35,982 bases of DNA from Scatosoma sp002474405 (GCA_937892545.1 CALAFO010000014.1:1-35982), one strand, 5' to 3'; counted from the first letter of the stretch, positions 1 through 8,469 are shown. Notes: generated by a model not told the origin, from the sequence alone. Numbers and translations are program-made.

Positions 1-23
1 TGATTTATTTAACTTTTTTCTCT

Positions 24-40
24 CTAAGTGTTGCACTTAG
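24..40. repeat. Short inverted repeat with 7-bp arms
   Basis: CTAAGTG (24-30) and CACTTAG (34-40) form a perfect stem around a 3-base loop. No T-tract follows on either strand, so a terminator is not supported. No gene is visible in 1-135 apart from the out-of-frame tail of the zinc-ribbon gene. Confidence 0.4.
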
Positions 41-135
41 CTTGACAATTCATCTTTCAACTTTTAATTTTTTTACATTTCGCAATTCGGGCATTTTTCA
101 TTGTTTGATTCCGCCTTGTGAAGAACTCTCTTGTT

Positions 136-332
136 TCACGGAATTTCTCTCGTTTCAACTTCTTCGTCCGCCAAAAGATACACGCTGGTAGCGTGATTGC
201 AGTAAGGGCAACAATAATACGATTCTTTTTTATCGTCCATTTTTGATGGAAGATATTTCCAAACAACAACATATTCTTTTTTGCATTGCGGACAAGTTTT
301 TTTTCTGTTTTTTCTCTAATAAAAGCTGACAT
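136..332 (-). pseudogene. Small zinc-ribbon protein, frameshifted at an A8 run
   Basis: The gene starts at ATG 332-330 behind a good AAAGGAG site and reads MSAFIREKTEKK. The frame then runs into eight consecutive A residues (T8 at 297-304 on the plus strand). In the -1 frame immediately after this run the sequence encodes TCPQCKKEYVVVWKYL, then a second knuckle CCPYCNHATSVYLL, and stops with TGA at 138-136. The two cysteine clusters are a typical four-Cys zinc ribbon, so the intended product is about 65 residues. The zinc-ribbon frame has an in-frame TAG just upstream and no start of its own, so it can only be expressed by slippage on A8 or if the true run is A9. Without a shift the original frame continues to 57 as meaningless basic sequence. 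The zinc-ribbon frame is clear by eye; its function is unknown. It could be decay, an assembly error or slippage. Confidence 0.6.
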
Positions 333-361
333 AATTTCTCCTTTGCTTTTGTAGATTTTTT

Positions 362-396
362 CGTTGACTATGCGAAAAGCGGCGCATAGTTCAACG
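362..396. terminator. Strong hairpin between the BspA-like gene and the zinc-ribbon gene
   Basis: CGTTGACTATGCG (362-374) pairs with CGCATAGTTCAACG (383-396), a 13-bp stem with one bulged T. On the plus strand it is followed by TTTTT; on the minus strand, the direction of the flanking genes, it is followed by A residues. It may be a bidirectional end signal or a processing hairpin below the BspA-like gene. Termination on the minus strand is not well supported. Confidence 0.35.
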
Positions 397-407
397 TTTT
401 TAATGTT

Positions 408-3400
408 TTAAATGCTGATAGTCCCGTCGGTGCAATAAATTTTACAATCCGACGTAACATCCTCCCCCCAAAGATTCTTTTTTTTAATTGTTTTCCATTG
501 CGATACGCTACCATTAAACATAATTTTTGTAAGGCTGCTGCAATACCTAAACGCAAAATTGCCGATAGAAGTTACGCCGTTTTCTATCGTTACGCTTATA
601 AGTCCGCTGCAATTTTTGAACGCGGAATCGCCGATATTTACGCCGTTTCCTATCGTTACGCTTATAAGTCCGCTGCATTCATAAAACGCCTCTTCGCCGA
701 TATTTACGCCGTTTCCTATTGTTACGCTTATAAGTCCGCTGCAATTATAGAACGCAGAATGGTCGATAGTTACGCTATCCGGTATCATTATACTTGTAAG
801 TCCTCTGCATGTACCGAACGCAGACCAGCCGATACATGTTACGCTATCCGGTATTGTTATACTTGTAAGTCCACTGCAATTCCAGAACGCATAGACTCCG
901 ATTGAAGTTACGCTGTCCGGTATTGTTATACTTGTAAGTCCGCTGCAATTTTTGAACGCATTATTACCGATAGATGTTACGCTGTCCGGTATAACAAGGT
1001 CTGTTACAAGTTTGTTATTTAAATACAAATTATGCGCATAAACCAACGGATTCGACATATAATCAAATGAAATTTTGCACCATTTTTCTATATCGGTGAT
1101 ATATACGCCTTTTAGTCCACGGCAATTATAAATCGCCTCATAACCGATAGATGTTACGTTATCGGGTATTGTCATACTTGTAAGTCCGCTGCAATTCATA
1201 GAACGCCCGTTTGCCGATAGAAATAACGTTATTTCCTATCGTTATGCTTGTAAGTCCGCTGCAATCATAGAACGCATAGTCGTTAATATTCATCCTTGTT
1301 ACTGTTACGTTCTTTAATGAAGAAGGGATATAATAAGATTCCAAATATGTCTTATTATTACTTATATAAAAACAAGTTTGAAAAGTTGACACACCTCCCG
1401 TATAGCTTGATTGACCAAAAATATATCCGAACGGATATTGTACAATCTTCCCAGTCGAATCTGTACCTCGCGTTCCTACAAACGGAATTGTAATACTTGT
1501 AAGCCTGTAGCAACCACTGAACACAGAAGAACCGATCAATCTGCAATTGTCATCGATTTTTGCCTCGTTGATACTTTTGCTTATGGTTTCAGCCAAATAG
1601 AGATAAGGGTTTTCGGCATCGCCTAAATATTTTAAATTATCTTTTATGTTATACGTTAGTCCTATACAACCTTTAAATGCTTCTTTTTCGATAAATGTTA
1701 CGCTATCCGGTATCGTTATACTTGTAAGCCCGCTGCAACCATAGAACGCCTGTTCTCCGATTGAAGTTACGCCATTTCCTATCGTTACGCTTCTAAGTCC
1801 GCTGCAACCATAGAACGCTTCCTTGCCGATAGAAGTTATTTTTACGCCTTCGATTTCGGCAGGTATAACAATCTTTGTATATTTCTTTTTTCCGTAATCG
1901 CTCAATCCGGTAATTGTTTCGCCGCTTCCGGAAAGTTTAAAAATCGCGTCGCTCCATTTTGCCGTTCTCGTTATATTTTCGGCGGGCATTGTTTTGGGAA
2001 TAGATATATCCCAACCGATAAAATCATATCCCGCGCGTTCCGGATCCGGTATTTCAAGCTTCGCATCACAATCTTTCGCGATACTTTCCGTCGGCTGTCC
2101 GTTTCCATAGATAAGCGTAAGGGTATACCGGTTGGCTTTCCATTGCGCCGTAACCGTAATATCTTCGTATACGCTTTCGGGAATGGTTTTATCCCAGCCG
2201 ATAAACGTATAACCCGTGCGGGTAAAGACGGGCGCAACCGCCGCGCCTTCGTATTTTAAAATCTGACTAATTTCACCGCTTTCCAGCGTACCGCCATTGC
2301 CGTCAAACGTTACGTTATACTTATCGCGCGTATAGTATACTTTTAAAACCAACGAGCCGCTGCCGTTGATATTGTCTTGGATTTTGCTTATATTAGCATT
2401 AAAAGTGAAATGTGCAAATTTTTTGATTTCTGCGTTTGCCGTGGTATCGGTAGTGCCTTGCAAATTGCTTGTTTCGTGCAAAGTATATTTGTCGTTTTCA
2501 AGGTTTTGCAGATAATACTCGGTTTTGTATTTCGTATCGGTATTTACCGACCATACCGCTTTTATTTCCGTGTCTTTCGTAATTGCTTTTGTAAAATCGT
2601 AAGTCCAGCGCGTAAACGCGTAGCCCGCGCGCCGCGTTGTCGGTTTGGTTGCAAAACTATCTTCCTCCACCTGTTGCGATTGCACCGCCGTACCGCCGTC
2701 TGCATCGAACGAAACGGTGTACATCGGGCGACGACGCACCGTTACGGTATACAATTTTAAATTTTTGCCTGCTGTTTGCAAAATATAAACGGTGTTATCG
2801 CCTACATTCAGCGAAATGGATTTGCTTGCAAACAACGTTTCGCAGGTAATTTCTTTATACACCTGATAGGTGGCGTTGCCCTGTTCTTCGATTTCTTTCA
2901 GGAACGAAAAGGTTGTAGTGGCGTTGCTCACTTTGCCGTAAACGGTTTCGCCGTCCGCCGCCATCTGCAAAGTTTTGAAAATAATCGTATCTTTGGGCAC
3001 TTGCACTACGCAAGAGGCGGTTTTTCCGCCGTCGTTCGCGGTAGCCGTAATCGTTGCCGAGCCTACCCGCAACGCCGTGATTTTGCCGCCCGTTACCGTA
3101 ACAATCGTCGTGTTCGAGCTTTCCCACGAAACGCTTGTGTCGGTGGCGTTTGCGGGCGTTATCGTCGCCGTGAGAATTTCCGTTTCGTCCACGTGCAGCG
3201 AAACTTCCGATTTGTTCAGCGAAATGCCGCCGACATGCATGGTTTTCGGCTTCCACTTGCAATATACGTTCATATCGCTCGAAAGCGGAGCGTCTAACAG
3301 CGAATTCGCCGTAAACGGCGTTTGCCAGGTATCTTTATCCCAGTACCAGCCGTCAAAGTCGTAATCGTCTTTCGTGGGGTTTTCGGGCATTTTGACGACT

Positions 3401-3549
3401 TCTTCGCCGCTTGTGTTCAGCGTGGCGTATACCGCGCCGTCCACAACGAAGTTCACCTCAAATTCCACTTTGCTGCAAGCGGAAAAGGCAAACAAGCCGC
3501 AAAAAATCGCCACGATTGCCGAAATCAGGTTGACAAAACGTTTTTTCAT
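408..3549 (-). pseudogene. BspA-type leucine-rich-repeat lipoprotein, split by one frameshift
   Basis: The upstream part (3549-1159) starts at an ATG with an AGAGGAG site and begins with a lipoprotein signal peptide (FSAC, lipid Cys25). It continues with an InlB-like B repeat (about residues 29-100), a BIG2-like Ig domain (about 105-185), further InlB-like repeats (about 275-540), then LRR_5/BspA repeats of the GLTSITIPDSVTSIG type. The frame is lost near 1193-1196, where one extra A/T base follows AFYE. The repeats resume in the next frame and run to 408, ending CTDGTISI. Removing one base gives AFYECSGLTS, the motif found elsewhere in the protein, and a product of about 1,045 residues. Such proteins are surface anchored and bind host or matrix ligands (family knowledge); the ligand is unknown. 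It may be a true pseudogene, a phase-variable gene or a consensus error. Confidence 0.8.
540..1290 (-). repeat. Tandem DNA repeats encoding BspA leucine-rich repeats
   Basis: Near-identical units of about 69-72 bp recur through this stretch, each carrying a version of 'aagtccgctgcaat' on the plus strand. They encode one 23-24-residue LRR each (…FxNCSGLTSITIPDSVTSIGxxA…). A few more units lie at about 1690-1860. Their similarity at DNA level makes unequal recombination or slippage likely, and the frameshift at about 1193-1196 lies inside the array. Confidence 0.75.
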
Positions 3550-3583
3550 TTCCTATTCTCCTCTGTTTCCGAATTTTTCTTAA

Positions 3584-3612
3584 ATTATATCACTCTTATT
3601 TTTAATTCGCAA
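3584..3612 (-). promoter_or_regulatory. Promoter of the BspA-like lipoprotein gene
   Basis: On the minus strand, TTGCGA (3612-3607) is separated by 17 bp from a perfect TATAAT (3589-3584). Transcription should start near 3577, about 28 bases before the ATG at 3549. Confidence 0.65.
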
Positions 3613-3637
3613 ACATTTTGTAACTATATTTACAAAA

Positions 3638-3679
3638 CTGTCAGAATGTGTCATATACGCTGTCAGAATATGTCATATA
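3638..3679. promoter_or_regulatory. Tandem direct-repeat operator candidate (four TGTCA half-sites)
   Basis: Two 20-bp copies, CTGTCAGAATGTGTCATATA (3638-3657) and the same with one change (3660-3679), repeat with a 22-bp period. Each contains two TGTCA half-sites, giving starts at 3639, 3649, 3661 and 3671, all on one DNA face. The array lies about 26 bp upstream of the -35 box of the lipoprotein promoter, a typical position for an activator dimer pair. It lies about 100 bp upstream of the pgk -35 box. The regulator is not identified. Confidence 0.5.
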
Positions 3680-3777
3680 AAACCGGCAAAACCCCGTTCC
3701 GTGCCCATAAAATTGCCCGTAAAACCGCCCCGAAAAATAAAAATTTCCGCTTTTTTCCGAAAATTTTTTCCAAAAAG

Positions 3778-3807
3778 TTGACAAATCCCCTCAAAAAGGG
3801 TTATTAT
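3778..3807 (+). promoter_or_regulatory. Promoter of pgk
   Basis: Consensus TTGACA (3778-3783), 18-bp spacer and TATTAT (3802-3807) place transcription start near 3814. That leaves a leader of about 37 bases with an AAGGAG site (3833-3838) before ATG 3851. The rest of the 3550-3850 gap holds only the divergent promoter and the direct-repeat array. Confidence 0.75.
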
Positions 3808-3850
3808 ATATTTGTACGAAAAATATCGTTCCAAGGAGAATTTTACCATT

Positions 3851-5170
3851 ATGAACAAGAAAACAATCAGAGACATCGACGTCAAGGGCAAAAAAGTCCT
3901 TGTCCGCTGCGACTTCAACGTTCCCATGAAAGACGGCGTCATCACCGACGAAAACCGTATTCAGGGCGCGCTTCCCACCATTAAATACCTGATGGAGCAC
4001 GGCGCGAAAGTGGTTCTTTGCTCGCACATGGGCAAACCCCACAACGTGTTCGACGAAAAGCTCGAACTCAACAAGAAGGAAAAGGCGAAGATTGCGGCTC
4101 TGCCCGAATCGGAACAGGCTGCCGCCACGGCGGAAGCGCTTGAAAAGGCGAAGAAAGACGTGAAAAAGCTTACCCTCGCCCCCGTTGCGGCGCGCCTCAA
4201 CGAACTGCTCGGCGGCAAGGTAACGTTTGCGAAAGACGTAATCGGCGACGACGCGAAAGCCAAGGTTGCCGCGTTGAAAGACGGCGAATGCGTGCTTCTC
4301 GAAAACCTGCGTTTCCACAAGGGCGAAGAGAAAAAGACGCCCGAATTCATGAACGCTCTGGCTTCTTATGCCGACGTATACGTAAACGACGCGTTCGGCA
4401 CGGCGCACCGTTCGCACGCCTCCACCGCGGGCATCGTGGAAGCGGGGCTTGTGAAAACGGCGGTTTGCGGCTTCCTTATCGAAAAGGAACTCACCGTAAT
4501 GGCGGATACGCTGGAACACCCCGCCCGTCCGTTCGTGGCGATTCTGGGCGGCGCGAAAGTGGCGGATAAGCTGGGCGTAATTTCCAACCTGCTTGAAAAA
4601 TGCGACACGCTGATTATCGGCGGCGGCATGGCGTACACCTTCATCAAAGCGCAGGGCGGCGAAATCGGCACTTCGCTGGTGGACAACGAAAAAATCGAAT
4701 ACTGCAAAGAAATGCTTGCCAAAGCGAAATCGCTCGGCAAAAAGCTGCTTCTGCCCGTAGATACGGTGGTGGCTTCCGCCTTCCCCGATCCCATCGACGC
4801 GGAAATCGAAACGGAAGTCGTTCCTTCGGATAAAATCCCCGCAGACAAAATGGGGCTCGACATCGGTCCCGAAACGCGCAAGCTTTTCGCAAACGAAATC
4901 GCGGGCGCGAAATCCGTCATCTGGAACGGACCTATGGGCGTATTCGAAAATCCCACGCTTGCCGCGGGCACGAAAGCCATGGCGCAGGCGCTGGCGGACG
5001 TATACGGCAAAGCCACCACGATTATCGGCGGCGGCGATTCGGCTGCGGCGGTGCAGCAGCTGGGATATGCGGACAAGATGACGCACATTTCCACGGGCGG
5101 CGGCGCTTCGCTCGAACTGTTCGAAGGCAAAGTGCTTCCCGGCATCGCATGCCTCAACGAAAAAGACTGA
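3851..5170 (+). CDS. pgk: Phosphoglycerate kinase
   Basis: Cytosolic glycolytic enzyme that transfers phosphate from 1,3-bisphosphoglycerate to ADP. Visible signatures are the N-terminal KKVLVRCDFNVP motif, LLENLRFHKGEE, the nucleotide-domain FVAILGGAKVADK, and GGGDSAAAV near the C-terminus, followed by HISTGGGASLELFEGK. The start at 3851 (MNKKTIRDID) is chosen because AAGGAG lies 12 bases upstream; an in-frame ATG at 3812 has no comparable site. At 439 residues it is about 40 longer than the usual 390-400. The extra length is a charged, Lys/Glu/Ala-rich insertion in the N-terminal domain between SHMGKPHN and LTLAPVAARLNELLG. It is the first gene of a pgk-tpiA-gpmI cluster; gap and eno are not in the window. 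Confidence 0.97.
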   Translation: MNKKTIRDIDVKGKKVLVRCDFNVPMKDGVITDENRIQGALPTIKYLMEHGAKVVLCSHMGKPHNVFDEKLELNKKEKAKIAALPESEQAAATAEALEKAKKDVKKLTLAPVAARLNELLGGKVTFAKDVIGDDAKAKVAALKDGECVLLENLRFHKGEEKKTPEFMNALASYADVYVNDAFGTAHRSHASTAGIVEAGLVKTAVCGFLIEKELTVMADTLEHPARPFVAILGGAKVADKLGVISNLLEKCDTLIIGGGMAYTFIKAQGGEIGTSLVDNEKIEYCKEMLAKAKSLGKKLLLPVDTVVASAFPDPIDAEIETEVVPSDKIPADKMGLDIGPETRKLFANEIAGAKSVIWNGPMGVFENPTLAAGTKAMAQALADVYGKATTIIGGGDSAAAVQQLGYADKMTHISTGGGASLELFEGKVLPGIACLNEKD

Positions 5171-5187
5171 ATCTGACAAAACACCCC

Positions 5188-5218
5188 TTCCGCTCTTTTC
5201 GCAAAGAGAAGAGCGGAA
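5188..5218 (+). other. Hairpin between pgk and tpiA
   Basis: TTCCGCTCTT (5188-5197) pairs perfectly with AAGAGCGGAA (5209-5218). There is no T-tract, so this is more likely an RNA-processing or stabilising stem in a shared pgk-tpiA transcript than a terminator. Confidence 0.5.
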
Positions 5219-5248
5219 TCGCTATGAAAAAACGGAGATAAAATTACT

Positions 5249-5995
5249 ATGAGAAAAGCAATTATAGCAGGCAACTGGAAGATGAACAACACGGCTTCGG
5301 AGGGCGTGGCGCTGGTAAAGGCGATCGCGCCGCTTGTAACGGAAGCGACTTGCGACGTGGTGGTATGCGTACCCGCCATCGATATTCCCGCGGTATCGGA
5401 AGCTTTGAAAGGCACGAACATTCACCTCGGCGCCGAAAACGTGCACTTTGCCGAAAAAGGCGCTTATACGGGCGAAATTTCCGCGGCGATGCTGAAAGAG
5501 TACGGCGTGGAATACGTTATCATCGGGCACAGCGAACGCCGCCAGTACTTCGGCGAAACGGACGAAACCGTAAACAAGAGAACGCTCACCGCCCTGACCG
5601 CGGGACTTACCCCCATCGTGTGCGTAGGCGAAACGCTGGAAGAAAGAGAAACGGGCAAAACGGAAAACGTTCTTCACCGTCAGCTTCAGGAAGGCTTGAA
5701 AGGCGTCGAGGACATCACGAAACTTGTCGTCGCGTACGAACCGGTATGGGCGATCGGCACGGGCAAAACGGCTACCGCGGCGCAGGCGAACGAAACCATC
5801 GGGTATATCCGTAAAACGCTGGGCGAATTGTTCTGCGAAAAGTGCGCGGCGAAAGTACGTATCCAGTACGGCGGCAGCATGAACGCGGGCAACTGCAAAG
5901 AACTGATGGCGCAGGAAGAAATCGACGGCGGCTTAATCGGCGGCGCCTCCCTGAAAGCCCCCGACTTCTCGGCTATCGTAAACTACGATAAATAA
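5249..5995 (+). CDS. tpiA: Triosephosphate isomerase
   Basis: Interconverts dihydroxyacetone phosphate and glyceraldehyde 3-phosphate in glycolysis; a cytosolic TIM barrel. All key residues are visible: Asn9 and Lys11 in AGNWKMN, His94 in IIGHSERR, Glu164 in AYEPVWAIGTG, the flexible loop 6 that follows, and the phosphate-binding YGGSM and GGASL motifs. At 248 residues it has normal length. GGAG at 5234-5237 precedes the ATG. It follows pgk by 78 bases across a hairpin and is probably co-transcribed with it. A short stem (AACAGGC/GCCTGTT, 5994-6010) overlaps the stop codon but has no T-tract. Confidence 0.98.
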   Translation: MRKAIIAGNWKMNNTASEGVALVKAIAPLVTEATCDVVVCVPAIDIPAVSEALKGTNIHLGAENVHFAEKGAYTGEISAAMLKEYGVEYVIIGHSERRQYFGETDETVNKRTLTALTAGLTPIVCVGETLEERETGKTENVLHRQLQEGLKGVEDITKLVVAYEPVWAIGTGKTATAAQANETIGYIRKTLGELFCEKCAAKVRIQYGGSMNAGNCKELMAQEEIDGGLIGGASLKAPDFSAIVNYDK

Positions 5996-6010
5996 CAGGC
6001 ACAGCCTGTT

Positions 6011-6110
6011 TCGTAACGGACTTAAGCGCGTGCGTTTGAAAGCAGCATACTGCCTTTGCCTCGTAGCGGACTTAACCGCGCGCGTTTGAAAGTAGCATAC
6101 TGCCTTTGCC
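6011..6110 (+). repeat. 50-bp tandem duplication
   Basis: Copy 1 (6011-6060) and copy 2 (6061-6110) are directly adjacent and match at 46 of 50 positions. Both begin TCGTARCGGACTTAA and end TACTGCCTTTGCC. The start is the reverse complement of the AGTCCGTTACGA core found in the repeats at 20118, 22655 and 24957, so the unit belongs to the same family. Confidence 0.85.
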
Positions 6111-6120
6111 CTCTTTTTTT

Positions 6121-6172
6121 AAGCCTTCCCCCTTGGGGGAAGGTGCTGAGCGAAAGCGAAGCGGATGAGGGA
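6121..6172 (-). repeat. Dispersed hairpin repeat, inverted copy
   Basis: CCTTCCCCC (6124-6132) and GGGGGAAGG (6135-6143) form a 9-bp stem with a 2-base loop, followed by a GAGCGAAAGCGAAGC segment and GGATGAGGG. Its reverse complement matches the copy at 20024-20075. The remainder of the 5996-6374 gap (6173-6360) shows no gene; it contains a small TTTACT/AGTAAA stem near 6285-6299. Translations across this gap are low-complexity and are not credible genes. Confidence 0.75.
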
Positions 6173-6374
6173 ATAAACGCCTTATTAAAAGCACCAACCC
6201 CGCGCGCAACGCAAAAAAAACTCAAAATTTTCCCCGCGTCAGCAGCAAGCAAGACGCGAAGCGCGAGTACCGACGACAGGAATTTACTAACAGTAAATGA
6301 CCGAAGCGGCACGCAGCGCGACAAAGTATTGCGCCGCTGATCACGCGGGCGCAAAAAGGAAACCAACAAAGTCA

Positions 6375-7949
6375 ATGAAAAAACCTTATGCGATCATCAT
6401 CATGGACGGCTACGGCTTAAACCCGAAACACGAGGGCAACGCCGTGTATGCCGACGGAAGCAAAAACGTAACCGAACTGGAAAAAGAATACCCCTCGTCC
6501 ACGCTGGGCGCAAGCGGTATGTCCGTGGGGCTTCCCGACGGACAGATGGGCAATTCCGAAGTCGGGCACCTCAATATCGGCGCGGGCAGAATCGTGTATC
6601 AGGATCTTACCAAAATCACGAAAGAAATCCGCGACGGCGAATTTTTTAAAAACGCCGAACTGCTGCGCGTAATGCACTACGTGAAAGAGAACGGCAAAAA
6701 ACTGCATTTGTGGGGACTTGTCTCCACGGGCGGCGTGCACAGCCACACCGAACACCTTTACGCGCTTGTGGAAATGGCGAAAAAAGAAGGGCTTGAAAAC
6801 GTGTATATCCACGCTTTCACCGACGGGCGCGACGTTCCTCCCACCTCCGGCGCGGAATTTTTACGCGAACTTCAGGCAAAACTGAACGAGCTTGATTTCG
6901 GCGTCATCGCTTCGGTTTCGGGAAGATATTACGCCATGGACCGCGACAACAACTGGGACCGCGAAGAAAAGGCGTACGAAGCCCTTACCGAGGGTAAGGC
7001 GCACACCTTCGAAGGCAGCGCCGAAGAAGCGATTGAAAAGAGCTATGCCGACGGCGTTACCGACGAATTCGTCGTTCCCGTAACGCTTACGAAAAACGGC
7101 AAGCCCGTCGCGCTTGTGGAAAAGGGCGACGGCATCATCTGCTTCAATTTCCGCCCGGACAGAGCGCGCCAGATCACGCGCATGTTCTCGCAGGAAACCT
7201 TCCCCTTCACCGACGAAAAAACGGGCGCAACCCTCGGCTTTACAAGAAAGACGGGTTATCTCGCCCCCGTGTACGTAGGCTTTGCCACGTACGACGCTTC
7301 GTTCAGAAACGTGGGCGTGGCGTTCCCGCCGGACGAAATCGACGATACGCTGCCGCAGTATATCTCTTCGCTGGGCATGAAGCAGCTGCACATTGCCGAA
7401 ACGGAAAAATACGCGCACGTAACGTTCTTCTTCAACGCGAAAATCGAAGCGCCCGTACCGGGCGAAACGCGCATCGTCATCCCCTCCCCCAAGGTGGCGA
7501 CATACGATCTGCAGCCCGAAATGAGCGCGTACCTCGTAACCGACCGCGTACTGAAAGAACTTTCCACGGGCGAATACGACGTAATGATTTTAAACTTCGC
7601 CAACTGCGACATGGTAGGGCATACGGGCGTGATGAGCGCGGCGGTAAAAGCCGTGCACGTTGTGGACGAATGCGTGAAAAAGGTTGTGGATAAAATTCTT
7701 GAAATGGGCGGCGCGGCGCTTGTTACCGCCGACCACGGCAACGCCGACGAGATGATTGCGGACGACGGTAAAACGCCGTTCACGCAGCACACCACCAACC
7801 CCGTGCCCGTAATTCTCGTCTGCAACGAACTGAAGAACGCGAAGCTTCGTTCGGGCGGCGTGCTTGCCGACCTTGCGCCTACGCTTCTCGACGTAATGGG
7901 CTTGAAACAGCCCGCGAAAATGACGGGAAAATCGCTTTTAATCCGTTAA
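6375..7949 (+). CDS. gpmI: 2,3-bisphosphoglycerate-independent phosphoglycerate mutase
   Basis: Converts 3-phosphoglycerate to 2-phosphoglycerate through a phosphoserine intermediate using two Mn ions; alkaline phosphatase superfamily. Visible features are the metal-binding start (IIIMDGYG, Asp11), catalytic Ser61 in MGNSEVGHLNIGAGR, VHSHTEHLYAL and FTDGRDVPPTS in the transferase domain, NFRPDRARQITR, and the C-terminal metal motifs NFANCDMVGHTG and VTADHGNADEM. At 524 residues it has typical length. The start is the ATG at 6375 (MKKPYAIII), behind AAGGA at 6356-6360. The preceding 379-base gap of repeats separates it from tpiA, so it may be cut off from the pgk-tpiA message, but I see no separate consensus promoter. 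Confidence 0.97.
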   Translation: MKKPYAIIIMDGYGLNPKHEGNAVYADGSKNVTELEKEYPSSTLGASGMSVGLPDGQMGNSEVGHLNIGAGRIVYQDLTKITKEIRDGEFFKNAELLRVMHYVKENGKKLHLWGLVSTGGVHSHTEHLYALVEMAKKEGLENVYIHAFTDGRDVPPTSGAEFLRELQAKLNELDFGVIASVSGRYYAMDRDNNWDREEKAYEALTEGKAHTFEGSAEEAIEKSYADGVTDEFVVPVTLTKNGKPVALVEKGDGIICFNFRPDRARQITRMFSQETFPFTDEKTGATLGFTRKTGYLAPVYVGFATYDASFRNVGVAFPPDEIDDTLPQYISSLGMKQLHIAETEKYAHVTFFFNAKIEAPVPGETRIVIPSPKVATYDLQPEMSAYLVTDRVLKELSTGEYDVMILNFANCDMVGHTGVMSAAVKAVHVVDECVKKVVDKILEMGGAALVTADHGNADEMIADDGKTPFTQHTTNPVPVILVCNELKNAKLRSGGVLADLAPTLLDVMGLKQPAKMTGKSLLIR

Positions 7950-7995
7950 AACGGAAAAAATCTTACAAAAAACGCCGAAAAGCCGATAAAAAAGG

Positions 7996-8024
7996 TTGCG
8001 CAATTTACGATTGTATGCTATAAT
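7996..8024 (+). promoter_or_regulatory. Promoter of secG
   Basis: TTGCGC (7996-8001), 17-bp spacer and perfect TATAAT (8019-8024). The leader to ATG 8118 is about 87 bases and holds a small TTCCGCT/AGCGGAA stem. Confidence 0.65.
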
Positions 8025-8117
8025 CTATCGTGCTATCGGATTTTTCCGACGGCTTCCGCTACGCTTTCCGCAGCGGAAAACGAGAAAAAACTGTCGAATT
8101 CAAGGAAGAAATTTGCC

Positions 8118-8423
8118 ATGTCGAATTTATTTGCATTGCTTGTACCCACCACCAACGACGCGTCATACGCGGCGTATCGTTTAACGAGCTTCATCTTAAT
8201 CGCGCTTATGGGCATTGCCGCCATCGTAGCGATTATTCTCGTACTGATGCAGCCCGCCAATTCCACGGGCATCGACGCCCTCGGCGGTTCGGGAGAAACG
8301 TTCTTCGGCAAAAACAAGGGTAAATCCATCGAATCCAGAATGAAAAAATGGACGTGGATCTGTCTGATTATTCTTGCCGTGTTCTCCATCGCGTTCTTCG
8401 TGGTGCAGCAGCTCCCTTGGTAA
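8118..8423 (+). CDS. secG: Preprotein translocase subunit SecG
   Basis: Small membrane subunit of the SecYEG export channel. The 101-residue protein has two membrane segments (about 22-42 and 78-97) joined by the conserved cytoplasmic loop, seen here as LMQPANSTGIDALGGSGETFFGKNKGK. An AAGGAAG site precedes the ATG. It has its own promoter and is followed by a strong terminator, then rnr and smpB. The secG-rnr-smpB order is common in Firmicutes, which supports the call. The N-terminal tail of about 20 residues before the first membrane segment is slightly longer than usual. Confidence 0.95.
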   Translation: MSNLFALLVPTTNDASYAAYRLTSFILIALMGIAAIVAIILVLMQPANSTGIDALGGSGETFFGKNKGKSIESRMKKWTWICLIILAVFSIAFFVVQQLPW

Positions 8424-8469
8424 CGTTTCCGGGGCGCGGCGATCGGCTGAATTTTTACGAACTTTTTAC

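Noticed and set aside
540..1290. Regularly spaced repeats resembling a CRISPR array
   Set aside because: The period is uniform, there are no unique spacers, and the frame encodes leucine-rich repeats on the minus strand.
3791..5179. A 462-codon minus-strand frame opposite pgk
   Set aside because: Phe/Arg/His-rich translation typical of the antisense of GC-rich genes; pgk on the plus strand is certain.
6056..6340. Possible 94-residue gene in the tpiA-gpmI gap
   Set aside because: Its sequence is a translation of the dispersed repeats and has no credible start site. The same kind of low-complexity frames occur across the other repeat copies (for example 19443-19709).
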